Origin: Scleroderma bovista | Taxonomy: Eukaryota > Basidiomycota > Agaricomycetes > Boletales > Sclerodermataceae | Assembly (NCBI GenBank): GCA_037178675.1 | Contig: JAYMGJ010000388.1 | Location: 17,660 to 81,659 of the forward strand | Direction: 5' to 3' | DNA: 64,000 bases | Part shown: piece by piece, positions 10,976 to 21,272 of the stretch | Position numbering within the stretch: position 1 is the stretch's first letter | How the letters are laid out: each line of letters opens with the position of its first letter | Translations under genes and position numbers: made by a program | The notes under the pieces: model-generated | Seen by the model: only the letters and a program-made list of their open reading frames with translations | What the model was told of the DNA's origin: nothing | The model's database searches: none

Positions 10976-12841
10976 CTAATCGGACTGCTCCTCCTGTTCG
11001 TCACGTCCGCTATAGGCTTGGGCGCTGTCCTGGTGGAGCCTCTTCGACCCTCTGTCGAGTGGGGCTGAATTGTATCTTGAAGAAGGCCCTTCGCCACCTC
11101 CTGAGCTGTTGTTACCAGAGGGAACATCGTCATCCCCGTCCAGCTCCATGTCGTTACGAGATCGCTTTCTCGACGTGTCTGTTCCTGGACGATATGCTCG
11201 TTGCGGATGCGGCTGGTGCTGTTCTGATGGCAGATACGAGCTGTTGATCCGGTCATGGTCTCGGGCTGACCTTCCCTCTTCGTCCTCGTTGGGCGTCTGG
11301 TGGTGGTGATTTATAGCACGGAGTGCATAGGGTCTCGGTCGTTCCCGCTCGTGATACTGCGGATGATCACGGAGGTCCACACGTGACTGTCCCTCCCCGG
11401 CCCCGCCACTGCCGTTTCCGGTCACTGAGCCAGAACCAGAGCCTGGCGTGTCGGACCGCGATGTGCGTGCATACATGCCTGGTCCGATCGGTTCGCGCGA
11501 CGCAGCATAGTGCTGCTCCTCGCGCAGCTGTCTGTAGGACGAGGACAGTGGTAGCGGCTCTTGGTACTCTGGTCTCGCGCGCAGGTGCGACTGCGGAGGC
11601 GAGGACGCGCGCGGAGGGTATTCCCGCATGGACCCCTCGCGGTCGTAGTCGTGACGCGACCAGGCACGTTCTCGCTCCCTGTCGATCTCACGTTCATTCT
11701 CGTATTCGAAATGACTGATGTTGGCACCAGGCCCCATGCGTTGGTGGTGATGGAGACGTGTGGACGACGATCCGCGGGCACTCGTGGGTGACAACATGGA
11801 AGACGAATGGGACATCGGCTGGCGACCGTGGAGATGGGGGTCATGGTTTCCACGGTCATGGCTCTCGTGTCGCCTGTGTCGCTCGTGGCTCAAAGGGGGA
11901 CTGTGAGGACCCTGTTGCGCAGGAGACATGTATTCAGGAGGATATTGGTGGGGATGGGACACACCCCCCGGATGATAACCATGTGGAAGCCCCTGAGACG
12001 GAAGTGTACCGCGTAACCGAGACGATGACTGTGAGCGAGAACGGGAATCGGGACCGACACCATGTGGAAGGAGATGAGGACTGTGGGCCTGCGAATGCAC
12101 TGGGTGACCCTGGTGCTCGAGATGTTGGACAGGCGTGAGCTGTGAGAGGGGTGGGAGCTGACGGAGATCCTGCCCAGAGGAGGAACTACGCCGTGACATG
12201 CGCACCGCCGACATGGAGTGCGACGGCGGCACACCTGGCCCTATTGGGCCATCTGATACTGGGACCTGGCGGCCGTCGTGGCCAGGGACGACGCGGATGT
12301 TTGCAGGAGAGTGGATGTAGTCTGGAGCGTTGTCGTTGACGTCGATGCCACGCGAGTGATCGGGATGATACATGGGGGCTACTGGTTGGGAATGTTGAGG
12401 AGGGATGCCTGGACCGGGATGCATGGGGGGCAATGCAGGGTGACTGTGTAGGTCAGGGGAAGGGGGCACGGCAGAGAGACGCTCGTAGAGGACGCTAGGC
12501 AGGCACGTCAGAGGGGAAGAGGATCGAACCAAGAGTGTGCATACGCGCGTTCTAATTTCATCCGCTGGATGGATTTTTTGGCCATAAGCACCTTGAACTT
12601 GAGCTTGTCATTGTCCTGAGGGACGGAATGCAGTGAGAGGGGGGTTCGCACAGGATATGTCTTTGCTCACCAGTTCGATTTCTTTTACTTTTCGCTTCAA
12701 CTCTTTGTACTTTGCGTGATATTTCTCGTCCTCTACGCCTGCGGCGATGCCGCTTGTATACGCCTTGCTTTTTTGCCTTGCAGAGGGCGTGGACGGGGGG
12801 AACATTGGGTTTGAGGGGCCGGGGGAGTGGATGGAGGACAT
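10976..12841 (-). CDS. INO80F-domain protein (putative INO80 chromatin-remodelling subunit)
   Basis: The N-terminus is a predicted coiled coil assembled from three exons: YHAKYKELKRKVKEIEL, then DNDKLKFKVLMAKKSIQRMK, then LERAVLYERLSAVPP. This matches the fungal INO80F/TFPT-type domain, which anchors a subunit in the INO80 nucleosome remodeller. The first intron is at about 12613-12670; the second removes the segment after KLERA and starts with GTATGC. The remaining 480 or so residues are low-complexity, rich in His, Pro, Ser, Arg and Gly, with an acidic patch (ELDGDDDVPSG) and basic KRSRND-type stretches that could be nuclear localisation signals. The start is ATG 12841. Long open frames on the opposite strand are shadows of this GC-rich, stop-poor tail. 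Domain assignment is from memory of the family and moderately sure. Confidence 0.7.
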
Positions 12842-13290
12842 CGAGGCGGTGCTTTGTCCGGGAGACGCTGAGTTGGTGGTGTTGGCAAGCTGGGTGCTAT
12901 TTATGACTCATCGAACGGGTTTAGGCGTTGAGTCGAGTGGACAGAAAACCCTCAAGTCAGACGATGTATCAGCGGCTGCTCTCTTGGCCGGGCAGTCACG
13001 ACTACGCCATGTATGTATATGACGTTCAGTCCGAACTAGCAACTTGAATGATTGCCACAATGGCTTGACACACCATCAAGAGGGCTCCCCTGCAACGTCG
13101 AGAGTGGACGAGCACATTTGGCGTCACGTGGCTTTAGGGCTGGTTTGGACGAGACGGCGGTTTCATCCTCACCACTGCGCCACAGACACCAGTAAGTGAC
13201 CGTATTGTATTTAGCACGGCACACCGCTGATGCCGTCGCAAGTGTCTCTACAGTACCGACAGTATGTACATGACCGCGCTGGGTGTGGCC

Positions 13291-13936
13291 ATGGTTGACC
13301 AAAAGCACAGGGATATGCCTCCACCGGGGGGCTTTGAGGCCGTCAAATACAAACGGAACCTTCCCTTTCGTGGACCGAGCGGTTTGGTCATCCTTGGGGC
13401 CATAACAGGCTTGTGCGCGTATGGGTTCTATCGTGTTGGCAAGGGAAACTTGGAGCAGAGGTAAGTTTGTTCTTTGTGGGCCAAAGACAGGGCGACGTTG
13501 GACATAGTTGGATGGGCCTGAGTGGGTCGTTACACGTGGCTTCGTGGGGATGCGCTCATCGAGAAACGTGGGGCCAAGGAAAGAGGATCCGGACAGCTGC
13601 CCATTTGCGGGCCGTTGTACCAGAAGGGGCCATGACCACGGATTTGGGATTGGAGGGATGTTTTTATTCAACCCGTTACAGGGAACTGCAAAGGGAGAAG
13701 GTGTGGTCCCGCATCCACCTTGTGCCGCTGCTGCTGGCGGAAGGAGACCGGGATGCGCATCGCAGACAGCAGGCTGCGCTGGAGCGGGAGCGGGCGATCA
13801 TGAAGGATGTGAAGGGGTGGGAGGTAAGTCCATGGGACGGGTGTCCGACACCGTCACTGACGACGGCTACTAGGCTGGTAAAAGTGTGTACAATGGGAGA
13901 CAGTATGGTACGGTGGACTCGATAGTGCTTGTGTAG
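13291..13936 (+). CDS. NDUFA13: NADH:ubiquinone oxidoreductase subunit NDUFA13 (GRIM-19-like)
   Basis: Accessory membrane-anchored subunit of mitochondrial complex I. Three exons (introns 13461-13681 and 13824-13873) give 124 residues. They contain the hallmark DMPPPGGF at the N-terminus, then YKRNLPFRGPSG and one membrane span (LVILGAITGLCAYGFYRVG). A charged helix follows (ALERERAIMKDVKGWE), ending in GKSVYNGRQYGT. The start was placed at 13291 because GCCATGG is a strong context and the length fits the family; an in-frame ATG at 13264 would add nine residues. The 221-nt first intron is four times longer than most introns here. This is the second complex I gene within 6 kb. Confidence 0.95.
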
Positions 13937-14132
13937 TAGTAGACGGACCGGCAACGAGCGAGTGGCGGACCCGTGGCGCTGTCAGGTTCGCATCGCCGGA
14001 ACCAAATTGCCGAGAATGGGAGTTTAGGGCAGACACGCGCAGACGGATTCAAGATCGAGAGACGAACCAGTCGAGTCAGCTTGGCGATTCGACCAATCAC
14101 GATGCGATGGATAGCTGCATGCCGAGCCCCTG

Positions 14133-14140
14133 TATTTAAA
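14133..14140 (+). promoter_or_regulatory. TATA-like element upstream of HMG-box gene
   Basis: TATTTAAA lies 55 bp upstream of the ATG at 14195 and is followed by a C/T-rich stretch, a common fungal initiator context. An out-of-frame ATG at 14145 would be avoided if transcription starts about 30 bp downstream of this box. Confidence 0.4.
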
Positions 14141-14194
14141 CGCCATGTCCGCATCCACATCTTATCCTGCTCCCCCCAACTTGTCGCCACTCCC

Positions 14195-15980
14195 ATGCCC
14201 GCCAAGGACACCCTCCTGCTCCCCCCCGACGCCGACCAGATGATCTTCGGCCCCCTCGACATCGACGACCACGCCCTCCTCAGCCCCTCGTCCCTCCGGA
14301 CCCCCTGGGACCACCCCCGCGACTTCGCCTACTCGCCCGTGTCCCCCATCATGTCCGACCAGACCACCTCCCCCCGTCGCGCATCCGATTTCGACATCCC
14401 CGACGCGTCACCAGGCAGCCCATTCTACGACCCCGCTCCATTCGCGGCCTTTGACGACGTCCACTCCATCCTCGACGACAGCTATCTGTCCCAGTGGCTC
14501 CACGACTCCCAGCTCTACGACCCAGTCTCGTCGTCCCCCATCCCAATCCGGGGCACCCAGTCCGACCTGCAATCAGCATTCATCCCCTACGGCCACCAGC
14601 CCTTGTCTCACAACCCATCCTTCTCCCCCTCTGACCTCGCCGCCCTCCCGCGTTCCCTGTCCCCGACAGAGGCTTCTGATGGTGGCTATCTCAGCTCGCC
14701 CGGGCTCCGTCTCACGTCAATATCCCCCGCCGATGCTTCCTTGAGACCGCCCTCGTGGGCATCCCAGCTCTGGGACCCATCTCAGTACCCTCCCACATCC
14801 CCCTCCCGTCTCTCGGTCACTCATTCTCCCCTCTCCGAGAACCCATACACAGCCAAGAGGCAACGTTTCCAACCGAGAAGGGAACCTTCTTCGGGTCTTG
14901 TCTTCCAATCATCCAGCGCCCCATCTCCTCTCCAATCAAATGTTCCATCCATGGCTCGTAGCTACAGCCGTCGTTCCGAGTCAGTCTCCGTCAGCGACGA
15001 CCGCGATGCAACCATCCGGCGGAAAAAGAGATCGCCTCCGTTACAGGAAGAACCACCCAAGGACACAAAGTCTGTGGATACTGGTACGTCCCATCCTGTC
15101 TATAGGTTCTGTCGTCATCCTGATTCGGATCGGTTATCTCCGATGTAGCTCCCCTCAAATCCTTATTGAAACAGCCCAAATTAGCTCCATCAGCGTGGCA
15201 ACTTTACTTCACAGATTGGATTCAACGCCACCAAGCAACAAGTACCCGCAAGTTAAATGTTGCCCAAGCCGCAAAGGAAGCCGGTCAAGAGTATGCCAAC
15301 CTCACGCCAGAACAGAAAGAAGTATGTCATCCTCGCTCTTTTGCCATTTGACACTCATTCCCGCCAGCCCTACAAGCAACGCTCCCTGGTTCTTAAGCAG
15401 GCACGAGAACGTGAAAACGAGGCTTATCTACGCTCCCTCTCCCCCGAGGACATCAAACGCGAGAATGCTTTCCGTACTGCCCAGCGCAAGGCGGGTCGGT
15501 CTCGGAAGAGCAATCTCAAAGATCCGAATGCACCAAAGAAACCCCTCAGCGCCTACTTCATGTTCCTACAACACATTCGATCCGACCCGTTTTTGGTTAG
15601 AGAAATTTTTGGCGACGAACAGGAGACAACGAAACAGAGTGTTTTAGCAGCCGCAAAGTGGCGGTCCATGACAGATGACGAACGCAAGGTCAGTGCACGC
15701 TGACGTGCTGCGATAAGCCACTTTACTAATCCTTTTCCCCTTGTAGCCATTCTTAGCTCAGGCCGAGCAGGAGAAGCTCGAATACGAAGCTGCCCGCAGA
15801 ATGTACGAGGAGGGCACCACTGGCCCTCCAAACAACATCAACTTTAGCATTCTTCCTGGTTCGCCGTCGGACAGTCCGTTCCATATCCTACGCAATCTTA
15901 AATCCGAGCCGTTCAGCTCTGAGAGTGAAAGTGAAGGTCTGGCTGCTGACGATAGCAGGAACAAATATACCCGGTTTTGA
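14195..15980 (+). CDS. Protein with two HMG boxes (putative transcription or chromatin factor)
   Basis: Four exons (introns 15084-15148, 15322-15367, 15689-15746) encode 538 residues. The first 300 are disordered and Ser/Pro/Asp-rich, with repeated SP motifs and an acidic opening (LLPPDADQMIFGPLDIDDHA). Two HMG boxes follow: an atypical one starting at SAWQLYFTDWIQRHQ, and a canonical one starting at DPNAPKKPLSAYFMFLQHIR and containing KWRSMTDDERKPF. Between them lies a basic Arg/Lys-rich linker (RKAGRSRKSNLK). The tail is short and acidic (SEPFSSESESEGLAADDS). HMG boxes bend DNA; tandem boxes also occur in mitochondrial nucleoid proteins, but the long N-terminal domain here suits a nuclear regulator better. 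Specific role unknown. Confidence 0.88.
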
Positions 15981-16188
15981 TCCTTCTTCGAGTTCTTATC
16001 TTTCTTCACCATTTCATTGGTGGCATATTATGCGTTTCTCCCTTCTTTGGACTCTTTACGACACTGGACTTTTGTGGTCACGAATTTGAGATGATCCATG
16101 GTTGTATATCTAGATCATTATAGCTTACCCATTGTAGATATACCATCTCACTGTTAGCGCACTATAGTACACGGGGATGCTACTGTGA

Positions 16189-16971
16189 CTAATTCTGTAG
16201 GGGCAGATAAGCAACCATCTTCTGATGCGGGGCGCCGTCTTCGTTAAATTCATCGCCCTGTTTTGGTGTATGCTCCATTTGTATCAATCAAGCATTGATA
16301 ACATACGGAAGTGAAAATCACCTCTGGCAGATAACCATACCTTGCATGTGATTAATGAGCGCGCGCCAAAACGAGAACCATGAACAGGAACATACTTGGA
16401 ATAAAAAGGTTTGACAGGTATCTGTGAATGAGCGATGACTTTGGTCACCTCCAGGTGGTCATATGAGCGCTTCGTGTCTTCTTTCACCCACTTGTGGAGT
16501 GCAAGAACGAGATCCCGGCCGAAGCGATGTCGACGATATGACTTGATCACTGCGAGACGGCCAAGCTTATAGTAGATATGATCTTGGCTTCCCCCTTGCC
16601 CAATCACCTTCATGGCACGGACAGTGCCGATTGGCAGCAAGGAAGGCAAGGACCGGAGCAGAAAATGAGTCGCTGTCGGATCATACCTGACCGAACCAGT
16701 CAGCCCAGCGCTTAGTTCCAAACAAAAGCGAGGGACAGATGTGGCGTGACGATGAGGGGGTGTTGTGGAGCGTCCACACAGGATGGATATAAACGCACTG
16801 GTCAACCTCGACGTCCACAGGGAAACCTTGTTCATGAACGAAAACGTCGATCCGCACTCTGAGGCACTGATCCAAGAGTGTCTGTCGGTCAGGGTGGCCG
16901 ATGGCAGGAATGACTACGATTTCGTGGTCTGGATCGCAAGGTAAAAATGCAGCAGGGTCGTGATCAGGCAT
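16189..16971 (-). CDS. GNAT-family N-acetyltransferase
   Basis: Acetyl-CoA-dependent N-acetyltransferase fold, about 185 residues in four exons. The N-terminal half has CLRVRIDVFVHEQGFPVDVE, the start of the GNAT domain and typical of the ElaA/YjcF-like subgroup. The acetyl-CoA-binding segment is LGRLAVIKSYRRHRFGRDLV (the R/Q-x-x-G-x-G/A-type loop), with FYSKYGYLPEGDEFNEDGAP and HQKMVAYL at the end. The last two introns are needed to recover this end, which matches the family's usual 'FYxKxGF..GxxF.E.GIPH..M'. The start is ATG 16971 (MPDHDPAAF). The substrate is unknown. It ends 208 bp from the convergent HMG-box gene. Confidence 0.85.
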
Positions 16972-17696
16972 TTCGAGAGCCCAGAGGAGGGGAATGGCGT
17001 CTCGATGGGTGGGGGGGGGGACAGGGGATCGCCACCGGCCGATGTGCCGCACGATTATCGCCAGGACCTTGCTGGCAACGATGGATTGGGCTGGACCCGA
17101 CTTTTCACGGTTTCACGGTGCCAGCCGGCGTTCAGACAGTTCGACAGACGCGCAGTGCACTAGCTGCTACAAAACATGTCCCATCAGCGTAGATGACAGA
17201 GATGATGAGTGTGGCGCGTCACATGGTTATCGAAAGCCGGTTGTTTCGGGCGAGGACGAATGGGGGCTATCAGAGCTGGGAGTGTACTGCCTGCGTCATC
17301 GTAAATGGCACCTTCGAGCCCGTTGTCCGAGACCTAAATTGCGATCGCACCCAGGCTGATCCGAAGGTCCTATCGCAAACTAAACCTAACTTCACATCTT
17401 CATTCCAGAACGAACCAGCCTGTACCGGCACGTCATTGGCTGAAATGCAAGCAACGCTCATCGAGCCAGTACCATGGACAGCGACTTCAGTGTCCGAGTC
17501 TATTCGAATTACGCCCCGCCACAGGGGGCAAACAGCACCAAATATGATGCCCACAGGGAAAAGTCTTGTCTAGAGCATACATACTTGAACCTGTCTGCAG
17601 GGCGCTTTAAGGTCTGTGCACAGGTGAACAGAGTTTGTCTCATCAAGGCAACAGTGGCTAACGGTTAACAGTTTGAACCCAGGCCCAGCTGGGTCC
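16972..17696. other. Divergent intergenic region (GNAT / PPR)
   Basis: About 725 bp between divergent start codons. Several open frames of 60-126 codons occur on both strands but none has a recognisable domain. It includes a G10 homopolymer near 17020. Promoters for both neighbours are expected here. Confidence 0.4.
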
Positions 17697-20600
17697 ATGA
17701 TCGAGCCTCTGGCTGCTGCCATCGCCAACCGCGTCCTACCCTCGACTCCGCACACATCCACTCTCAAGTCTGCCGTCGCAGCAATGGGAAAACACGTATG
17801 CCGTTCACTCCCAAGAGACTTTTTCATTCCCCACCCGCGTCCGTGGAAAGGAAAGGCAAGGGCGCAGGATCACCAATGCACTGAATGCATCGGGCCGATT
17901 GCGGCTCATGGTTGTGTGGCGAGACATTCCTTATGGTGTCCAAGTAACTCACATATCCTTTTGTTTCTTATGCTCGTTCCTCACCATTCCTTTTTGTCAA
18001 AAGAGCGCAACCGGCTGTTTATGATGACCGAGGTGATTCCTCACCGGTTACGGACTGCGCGTTCCGGAGGACACCCAAGGAGCACTCGGAGGCACTCTTC
18101 GTCGTCTGCGTCCCGGCTATTCCCTCGACCCGCTCACGAATTTGAAGCGTCACCACAGGCACGTCCAGACGCAGCATTACAAACTCTGCCCAATACCATA
18201 GACATACGCTCCCTAATTGACCCGGCCGTTCCCTTCAATCCAAATGAAGCCTGGACTCTTTACAGTAATCTGGTCAAGGATAGCTCTCGGGATCCGTTCT
18301 CTCCCGGCGAACATCTCCTGTTTATGGAGAGACTCGTGGATGCTGTGGAGCTCGCGACTGACGAACACGCCAGCACGTTCGCCCTTCACAATTGGGGTCG
18401 CCGGCTACATTCTATAATACAGAAAACGGAGGTCGGCCCGTGTGCTACTGACGCGTCCGAGGAGGTTCGCAGGTTGTGTCTCTCTGCGCGGATTGCTGCC
18501 TTGGTGGGCGACCCCGCACGCGCCGTGCGATTGGTGAAGAAAGCCCGGACGACGCGTCATTTGACAGACGACGAACAAGGAAGCCTTATTGGTGTCTATC
18601 GAAGCCTCCTCGTTCTGGTGCATTCATGTGAAGGGAGTACGGCTGTGCTGGACCTCATCCTTCAGGAATGGAGCTTCTTGGGCCCGTATCTTGGCAGCTA
18701 TCGCAACACCTTTGCCGGCACTCCATTCCAGGCCCAGTCTGAAGCTTTGCGTAACGTTGCGCGTAAAATAATCGCAGAGATTCCAAACGGTGCTGATTTA
18801 CTATCCGCCTCTCGCATGAACAATGAAGAAGATGCAATTCGTGCCGCTGAACTGCTGCTTCTGTCATATTTTGCACAAGGTCTTCTTGAGAAGGCCCATG
18901 CCGTGATAGTCACACTGCACGACCAACGGTTACTCCACCACCTCCCCGTTCACCATCAACTGGCTTTGGTCAGGGCGCTTGCGAAAGCTAACGTGTTTTC
19001 CCTCGCTAATGAGACCTTTTCCTTTATCTCACCTTCAAATTATAAGCCGTACCTCTCTCTTGGGCTATATCTATACGCGCGCCAGGGGAACATCACACGT
19101 GCTGAGGAATTCTTCCAGAACCTCCGAAGCCGTAATTGTCTTACGCCCATCGATAGAGCGATGCTGATGCATGTACATGCCATGTCTGGCCGCGTCGAAA
19201 CGGTCGTCGAGCTCTTTCACGATTTTTTCCCCGAAAAAAACCGCCAGGACGAGCCCATGATTTTTCACTACACTACCATCATCTTGGCATATTCTAAGCG
19301 ACAGGACTTCGATGGCCTCAGTCACTGGCTGAAGGTGATGACGCGGGCAGGTCATACACCGGATGCACACGTGTTTAGTATCATTCTGGAGAGCTTCACG
19401 GCCCAGGAGGAAGTGAGTGTGGTGGCGGCCGTCCTAGACCAAATGCGTACTGCCGGTATACAGCCTACTCGTGTCCACTATACCACCGTCATCAAGTTCC
19501 TAGCTCTGAGACGTGATCCTGCGTCTGCAGAAGCCATCTACAAGCGGGCGTTGCATGAGGGCATTACGCCGGATCTCATCATGATTACGGCTCTCATGAA
19601 CGCACATGTAGAGGCTGGCTCGTGGGCCGGCGTTATTCGTATATTCGATTATCTCAAGACGTCAGCGCGCCCTCACCTCCCGCTCACGATCGACGTCTAT
19701 AATACGCTGCTCAAGGCATACGTATTGATCGGCACGCCGTTCCACACGGTCTCCACTTTATTTCGCAAGCTGCGCCATACCAGCGCACGTCCCGACGCGT
19801 ATACATATGCGCTAATGATCCAGTCCGCTTGCGACGCGGGGCTGATGAACACCGCATCCGACCTGTTTGAAGAAATGCAAGACAGGATCAAGGAATTGGC
19901 GCATCGCGGAATCGAGGTCTACATGCTCACCATCATCATGGCGGGCTATCTTCGCCTTGGACACAAAGTGCAGGCCAAGGCCGTATACGAAGACATGATC
20001 GCCCGAGGTGTCCAACCAACGTCCATCACGTTCTCACAGATCCTCCATGCATATGGGAACCAGGGTACTAAAGAAAGCCTGCAGATTGCAGAGACCTTCC
20101 TGCAGAATATAGTTAACGCGGATCCGCCACGGCGGTCCTGGGCAACACCGGGGTCGCTACAAGCTGCAGTTGACACTCTTCACAGCCCTCTCATGTCCAT
20201 ATACAGCAAGCAGCGGGATGCGGAGTCCGTGGAACGTCTGTTCGAGGCTATGCTCGAGTCCGGCGGGGAGCCCTCACTTGTGTCGCTTACGATTCTCTTG
20301 GACGTGTACCGCCGAACCGGCAACATCGACGCAGTTCACGAGGCGTGGGAACAAGTCTGGGAGTATGCTCTGCGTCGATCTCGTGTGGATGAGTTGTTCA
20401 AGGACGAAGGCGCGGCACCGAGGGACCCGCTGCTGCGACAATCCAATTTTCTGTGCTTACCTCTGTCTATTTACATCGATGCCCTCTCCGCAGCGGGTCA
20501 GCACAGCGCGGTACCTGAGGTCTGGCTCAAAGCAAGGTCCCACGGCTTCAGTTTTGACTCGCATAATTGGAACCATCTTGCAGTCGCGCTTGTTCGGGCC

Positions 20601-21164
20601 GCCGAGCTGGATCGTGCGTTCGCGGTGGTGGAGCGCGTCATCCTACCATACCAGCGCCAGAGCTTGGTAATGGCGAGCACGCGGGATCTGTCACCCCATT
20701 CGCCCTTGACACTTGACACAGCACCGCCCGCCGTGGACACCCCTGCGCCCGAACCCCCTGTACATAATCAGAAGCGGCGAGCGGCTGCTGTCAAGCTTGC
20801 GACTAAGAAGTCTGGGCACCATATGGACACAGCGGGAGATCCGGACGATTTTGCACACCCGTTACATATTCTTCACCAGGTTTTACCCTCGTGGAACATG
20901 TGGCGTCCGCATCATGTTATTTTGGAGCTATTGGGAAGCGTGCTTCGTCATCTACAAGGTGGACGTATTGTTGAGCCCGTGGGTGCCCGTTCGCAAGCTC
21001 CGTTGGAACCGGATATCCTTGTGAGCCGCGCCAAGACTGCGAGCGATACCCTCCATCGTATCTACAAGGATTATCCATCTACGGTCCGGGCTGTGCTCCT
21101 GCATGATAGGGCCGCATCTCGGAAAAATGCAATTAAGAAAAAGCTAGACGACGGGTGGAGATAA
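17697..21164 (+). CDS. Large pentatricopeptide-repeat (PPR) protein, probably mitochondrial
   Basis: A single uninterrupted frame of about 1155 residues, unusual in this intron-rich window. PPR proteins bind organellar RNA and act in its processing, stability or translation. Helix-turn-helix repeats of about 35 residues are clear in the centre, for example HTPDAHVFSIILESFT, IQPTRVHYTTVIKFLA, ITPDLIMITALMNAHV, ARPDAYTYALMIQSAC and VQPTSITFSQILHAYG. The N-terminus (MIEPLAAAIANRVLPS) is followed by Arg/Ser-rich sequence compatible with a mitochondrial targeting peptide. Nearby alternative starts include ATG 18021. The stretch around 17925-18000 looks less protein-like and could hold an unspliced intron. 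A basic C-terminus ends in KKLDDGWR. The target RNA cannot be inferred. Confidence 0.9.
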   Translation: MIEPLAAAIANRVLPSTPHTSTLKSAVAAMGKHVCRSLPRDFFIPHPRPWKGKARAQDHQCTECIGPIAAHGCVARHSLWCPSNSHILLFLMLVPHHSFLSKERNRLFMMTEVIPHRLRTARSGGHPRSTRRHSSSSASRLFPRPAHEFEASPQARPDAALQTLPNTIDIRSLIDPAVPFNPNEAWTLYSNLVKDSSRDPFSPGEHLLFMERLVDAVELATDEHASTFALHNWGRRLHSIIQKTEVGPCATDASEEVRRLCLSARIAALVGDPARAVRLVKKARTTRHLTDDEQGSLIGVYRSLLVLVHSCEGSTAVLDLILQEWSFLGPYLGSYRNTFAGTPFQAQSEALRNVARKIIAEIPNGADLLSASRMNNEEDAIRAAELLLLSYFAQGLLEKAHAVIVTLHDQRLLHHLPVHHQLALVRALAKANVFSLANETFSFISPSNYKPYLSLGLYLYARQGNITRAEEFFQNLRSRNCLTPIDRAMLMHVHAMSGRVETVVELFHDFFPEKNRQDEPMIFHYTTIILAYSKRQDFDGLSHWLKVMTRAGHTPDAHVFSIILESFTAQEEVSVVAAVLDQMRTAGIQPTRVHYTTVIKFLALRRDPASAEAIYKRALHEGITPDLIMITALMNAHVEAGSWAGVIRIFDYLKTSARPHLPLTIDVYNTLLKAYVLIGTPFHTVSTLFRKLRHTSARPDAYTYALMIQSACDAGLMNTASDLFEEMQDRIKELAHRGIEVYMLTIIMAGYLRLGHKVQAKAVYEDMIARGVQPTSITFSQILHAYGNQGTKESLQIAETFLQNIVNADPPRRSWATPGSLQAAVDTLHSPLMSIYSKQRDAESVERLFEAMLESGGEPSLVSLTILLDVYRRTGNIDAVHEAWEQVWEYALRRSRVDELFKDEGAAPRDPLLRQSNFLCLPLSIYIDALSAAGQHSAVPEVWLKARSHGFSFDSHNWNHLAVALVRAAELDRAFAVVERVILPYQRQSLVMASTRDLSPHSPLTLDTAPPAVDTPAPEPPVHNQKRRAAAVKLATKKSGHHMDTAGDPDDFAHPLHILHQVLPSWNMWRPHHVILELLGSVLRHLQGGRIVEPVGARSQAPLEPDILVSRAKTASDTLHRIYKDYPSTVRAVLLHDRAASRKNAIKKKLDDGWR

Positions 21165-21272
21165 TCCAAAAATCAAATCGTGCAAAGGATTACATTACTA
21201 GTTGATGAGGAAAACATGTCAGCATGGATGATACACTGAGCACCGAAATTAATTGTCCAATGGAGGCTCTCA

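Noticed and set aside
11323..12339. Several long open frames on the plus strand opposite the INO80F-domain gene
   Set aside because: They are shadows of the His/Pro/Ser-rich, GC-rich coding tail; no domain and no codon logic of their own.
14349..14908. Overlapping open frames on both strands in the first exon of the HMG gene
   Set aside because: Caused by the stop-poor C-rich coding sequence of the real exon.
16947..17359. Open frames around the G10 homopolymer near 17020
   Set aside because: Frames depend on the homopolymer length and have no recognisable protein content.
17193..17573. 126-codon frame between GNAT and PPR genes
   Set aside because: Begins with a non-ATG codon in the divergent promoter region; no domain.
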